Source: Bathymodiolus brooksi
Taxonomy: Eukaryota > Mollusca > Bivalvia > Mytilida > Modiolidae
Direction of reading: 5' to 3'
Length of the DNA stretch: 64,000 nt
Assembly (NCBI GenBank): GCA_963680875.1
Contig: OY804582.1
Span: 47,882,646-47,946,645 of the forward strand
In this document: in pieces, positions 59,981-64,000 of the stretch
Layout of the letters: each line of letters begins with the position of its first letter
Numbering within the stretch: position 1 is the stretch's first letter
Notes under the pieces: model-generated
What the model was told of the DNA's origin: nothing
Seen by the model: only the letters and a program-made list of their open reading frames with translations
Database searches by the model: none
Translations under genes and position numbers: made by a program

Positions 59981-60762
59981 TATGGTAAATGTGTCACACA
60001 AATCTGAAAAAAGAGTCGCAACAATTCCATCGTAAAATACGGTACCAGGCATATTTGTTTGCGAACCAGTAGAAAATATGCCAAGAAAGGTGAAATTTGG
60101 AAATAAAGTGGTCATGGACCAGTAGAACTAGAAAATGTTGTTTAACTCTTTTGAGTTAGTAGACGTTATGATGCTGTAGGTTGTTAGTTGACGAAGTACA
60201 TTATTACAGTTTATTCCGGTACTTGTTTGACTCTTGTTTGTTTTATGGATTTCCTATTGTCTGAGGTTCTGTCTTTTATCTCCATGTTTGCGTTGATGAT
60301 GGTTTGTTCCATTTCAGACTTGAACTTCGTGCATTCAGCGTGGCCATAATTCTTTACATTTATACAATAAAACAAAAACAATTACCGGTCGCGTTGGTGT
60401 ATACATGCAAATTGTAGGTCTGTATGCAATAGGCAATTAAATGTGTCTACTGATTTCCCGTATACTATAACAAGTACAACTTATTGATAGTACTATGTAT
60501 GTACCAATTTTTGTATAATGATACTATTAAGGTTATCCTATATCTAATATTGAAAACTATTGTTGTGTATGCCATCAATGTTTTAAGCTATAAAACAAAT
60601 ACATAATGGCGTATGAATTTCGAACTAATTATCAATCCTTAGTTTTCTTGGTAGTGTATTGTAGATCATTGTTTGTCCTTTTGTCGTTTTATCTTTAAGC
60701 CATTTTATTGTCTGCCCTCTCCCATTTATGGCATCTGAGTACCTCTTTGGTAACTTCTATTT
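59981..60762. repeat. Dispersed repeat of copy B between two deletions
   Basis: Counterpart of 12491-13271. Its two ends are the junctions where copy A has the extra 716 and 762 bp. The ORFs 59694-60035 and 60708-61004 run across these junctions and exist only because of them. Confidence 0.75.
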
Positions 60763-61424
60763 ATTACACTCCTGTTGATATCGGTAAGCATATCTTACTT
60801 TTCGCATTGATCCTTTGTCATATATGTATCCATGAAAACAGAATTATTGACCAGGAAGCTCAGGACTCGTTGGATACCCTAATATCTAATTGTGTTATTC
60901 CATGTACTAATGTTAAGCCTTTTGTTATGAAATCATATTCAATACGCTGTCAAGACAGTTGGGACCACCAAATGCATGGCAAATTGCACGAATTTTGCAT
61001 TTAGCTACATAAACAAGTAAACTACTCACTATTTCGTAAAATAAATCTGTAACCAGCTTGTATCAATGTCACCAACTACGTCATCGGATGACGACAAATT
61101 ACAAAAGTCAAAGTCGATAGATGGTTGTCTTAAGTATTTTTTCCTGAAAAAAGTTATATGTCAAGAAACAATTCTAGAATGTGTATGTTTGTATTCACCA
61201 TAGTCATAAATTGAGCATAAAGAAGGGCATGAGCTAATTATTTCTTAAATCAGATGAAACTGATTTTTCATCGCTATCAATTTTTACAACGTTTCTGTAG
61301 AGTTAGGCATTCTTGTAAATAATAGCGCGAGGTAATTGGAACAGCGCCCAAAAATAACCTCTGTCTATGTACGCTTGAATGCATGAAATTACCGTAAATG
61401 CCCTGTTAGAATCGAAATAATTAT

Positions 61425-61604
61425 AGGATGCCGGGATCTATGCTTATTTTAACATGGGTAGGCATTATATTTGTCATTATTTTACACCAAGCTATGGGTA
61501 GGCATTATATTTGTCAAGATTATACACCTCGCTTTCGCTCGGTGTAAAATAATGACAAATATAATGCCTACACATGTTAAAATAAGCATAGAACCCGGCA
61601 TCCG
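61425..61604. mobile_element. Foldback/MITE-like element, copy B
   Basis: Same hairpin as 14698-14877. The outermost C of the left arm is A here, and the right arm has CACATG for CCCATG, so two further mismatches appear. This is neutral decay rather than compensated change. Confidence 0.88.
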
Positions 61605-63107
61605 AGAAATATTTCTTAAATAAGACACGTCTGTTACAATTTTAAAAGCTCACGGAGATGATTTTTTTTAATTGATTGCTGGAATTTTCATCATATTGAT
61701 TACCTATTAATTTCGCGACCATTTCATCTTGATGTAATAAGCAATGATTTTACTTATTTGTAGTTGTCATTCCTTGTTCTACACAAACCGCTAATAGGGT
61801 AGAATATCAGTATTATGTAGGTTACCTAGAACTGACGACAGTTATCAAATCAATTTCCAAAAGTTAGTCAACTTGCGGCCGAAAACATGGGAATTATTTC
61901 ATGACATTATTTACAACCCTATTTTCAAATACCGTTTTAAAAGCTGATCTACCGGTGTGAGATTTCCTTAATTAATTGGCAAGGCAAATATACATTCAAG
62001 TGCCGACATGCCTTTTTCTTGAATCTTGTTGTGATTATACATGGATCTATTGTATGGGAGTAAGGGTTTTTTCTATCGTTTTAATGTTCTTTGATTTAGC
62101 TTTGTAATGAATGCCAACAATTTACATTGAATAATAAGTGTAATTAAGTCGATTTAAAAAGTCAACTGCGGAATGTTGTTGAAGATGAATATATAGACAA
62201 ATACCCCGAGTTGTAAATCTCTTTCTGATGTGGTCCGTGTTCCTCATCATTATTGTATTCTGTGTTGTGTGTCATCGTTCTAGGACTTGAGCCCAATATG
62301 GCTCATGTTTCTAAGTTTTCCACTCTTAGCTGCACCTTCTCTTTTCTCTAACGTTTTCTGACCGATATTTTCCAGATTGATGACACTTTGAACTTGTACA
62401 ATTATAAAAACATAGTCGTCAAAGTCGAAAGGTGGTTGATTTTAGTAATTTGCACTTCTTCTAAATGAATATATAATAAAAGTGAATCACATCTTTTCAC
62501 CACCGTCCTGTATAGATATATGAAATGACACAGGCATGATGTCAGTGAATTGTCCATATATAGGCATCTTCGAAGAATAGTATATATCGGATTTTATGAA
62601 GTCAACGAATGACATAAAATTAGAAAATACTTTATTACCTTACGATTCATTTAGGTGTTCAGATTTAATGATATTATGTTCTCCTTGGTATTATTTATTC
62701 ATTAAAATGATTTATCTTATTATCAAATTGGACAATATACGTCAAATACCTTTGATCATGTATGCATACAACTCAAACGATTTGCATATAATTTAAAACA
62801 AATTAGCTTCCTCGTGTTGAAAAAGTACTTACATATTATCTGGGTATATGTATGAGTTTAGCACTAGGTTCAACTGCAGGTTGTATTTGTAGATTAGCCA
62901 TGTTTATGTTTTCGTCTCTACAATGTTTGATATGTACAGATGGTTTACCACCTGTTTAGCTAATGTTGGTGTTTTTTGTTGCTTATTACATGCTACAATA
63001 TAAATGTATCCAGTAAGTTTACAAATATATGTTGAGAATTACACCTAATATAAAACAGTATGAATAAAGACACAGATTAAATGGTCTAGAAATGTTACAC
63101 AATATCG

Positions 63108-63202
63108 TTTTGTTTGTTTTTTGTGTTTTTGTTTTTGTTTTTGTTTGTTTATTTGCTTTGTTTTAGTTTTTGTTTTTGTTTGTTTTTATTATTTGTATAT
63201 TT
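63108..63202. repeat. GTTTTT-rich simple repeat, copy B
   Basis: Counterpart of 16381-16475, with few changes. Confidence 0.9.
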
Positions 63203-63326
63203 ATTTGTTTGGGAGGTGAGTGTAGGTTTCCATTTTACCTGTATAAATGATGACACCAGTCGAATTAGAGAGCAACATAGCAATATCTAGTTTGAATATT
63301 CACGTGTAATATGTGAAATAAACAGA

Positions 63327-64000
63327 TGTTGGTTACGCATGTTTGTACACAACTCGTTTATCATTTCATCAACACTTTTAAGTTTATTGGTATAATGCCT
63401 TTTTCAGTGGCAAACAAATCGTTTAAATTATTTCCATATTATCAATGCAATGTAATATTTCCGTTATTTGACGACCCATGTATCAACCATGCAATATTGT
63501 TTTATTCAATATTGATCAATCGATTATGTTAATTTTATTTAACCCGTAATGTACCCGTGTATATGATGACATAATTATAATTCTATCATACTTAATTTTG
63601 ATGCTGGTTTGCGTTTCCATGTGCTATTCTTGTAATACACCGAGGTCATAGTTCTGTTTAATTACATATATGTGTACAACATTTCACAATCGTATTAATT
63701 TATAAAATGTGAGGTATTCTAATACATGTAATACACCAGTGTTACCGATGTCATAGTTCTGTTTTATTACATGTATGTGTACATTAAATTTCATTAGCAC
63801 ATTTATATGTATTGATGTAATGCAGTATATGAGTAACATATATATATGTAATTTACTGTAGTAAGATCATTTCAATCATTTTTATTTCACATACACTGTA
63901 TAATGTTTCCATTGTATAGACCATCAATACATTAACAGTTCAATATTATTGTATTCTAGGTTTATTTATTACAGTTTTAAACTATAACTAATTATTTACT
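63327..64000. repeat. AT-rich repeat with internal duplication, copy B
   Basis: Counterpart of 16600-17273, cut by the window end. Confidence 0.8.

Larger units (their letters stand above)
48355..64000. repeat. Segmental duplication, copy B (runs off the window)
   Basis: Counterpart of 1-17273. It lacks 151 bp in satellite block S2, and the 716-bp and 762-bp segments at 59980/59981 and about 60760. The last base of the window still matches copy A, so the right breakpoint is outside. Confidence 0.96.

Noticed and set aside
59694..60035. 113-residue ORF in copy B
   Set aside because: Its end is created by the 716-bp deletion junction and the body is retroelement tail.
60708..61004. 98-residue ORF in copy B as a longer form of a real gene
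   Set aside because: It spans the 762-bp deletion junction; its upstream part is fused RT-tail sequence, and copy A has only the shorter piece with no domain.

Overview
This window looks like AT-rich, gene-poor nuclear DNA of a bivalve mollusc, most likely a mytilid mussel. The evidence is the repeat content: a 76-bp tandem satellite, several kinds of decayed retroelement, a tRNA-derived SINE ending in a Meta-domain-like core, foldback elements, and dispersed sequence that matches what I remember of Mytilus repeats. The genus is an inference from memory. I found no convincing intact host protein gene, no rRNA, no functional tRNA and no CRISPR array. Almost all longer ORFs are transposon remnants or shadows.

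Layout. Copy A (1-17273) and copy B (48355-64000, running off the window end) are one long direct duplication. By eye they differ at roughly 1-2 positions per 100 bp, plus three larger indels (about 151, 716 and 762 bp, each longer in copy A). Each copy holds, in order: three blocks of the satellite separated by two LINE 3'-end fragments; a broken tyrosine-recombinase retroelement of DIRS/Ngaro type on the minus strand, about 4.8 kb between direct terminal repeats, with gag-like, CCCH zinc-finger, RT, RNase H, tyrosine recombinase and SGNH-hydrolase parts; then decayed dispersed repeats and a foldback element whose 64-nt arms pair at 63 positions in copy A.

Between the copies (17.3-48.3 kb) lies an older patchwork. 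Block X1 (about 17.7-26.6 kb) and block X2 (about 35.2-42.9 kb) are diverged paralogues in the same order, each interrupted by its own insertions: in X1 a dispersed repeat, an orphan satellite piece and a LINE; in X2 a SINE with target-site duplication and a LINE fragment bracketed by an inverted repeat. At least six remnants of a second reverse-transcriptase family, mostly its C-terminus and 3' tail, recur here, all on the plus strand. One keeps the YIDD box (40.7 kb) and one reads YIDH (24.3 kb).

The parts do not form a pathway. The window records successive duplication, transposition and decay. The main caution is that the A/B pair could be a true segmental duplication or two alleles of a highly heterozygous genome joined by the assembler; the sequence alone cannot decide.
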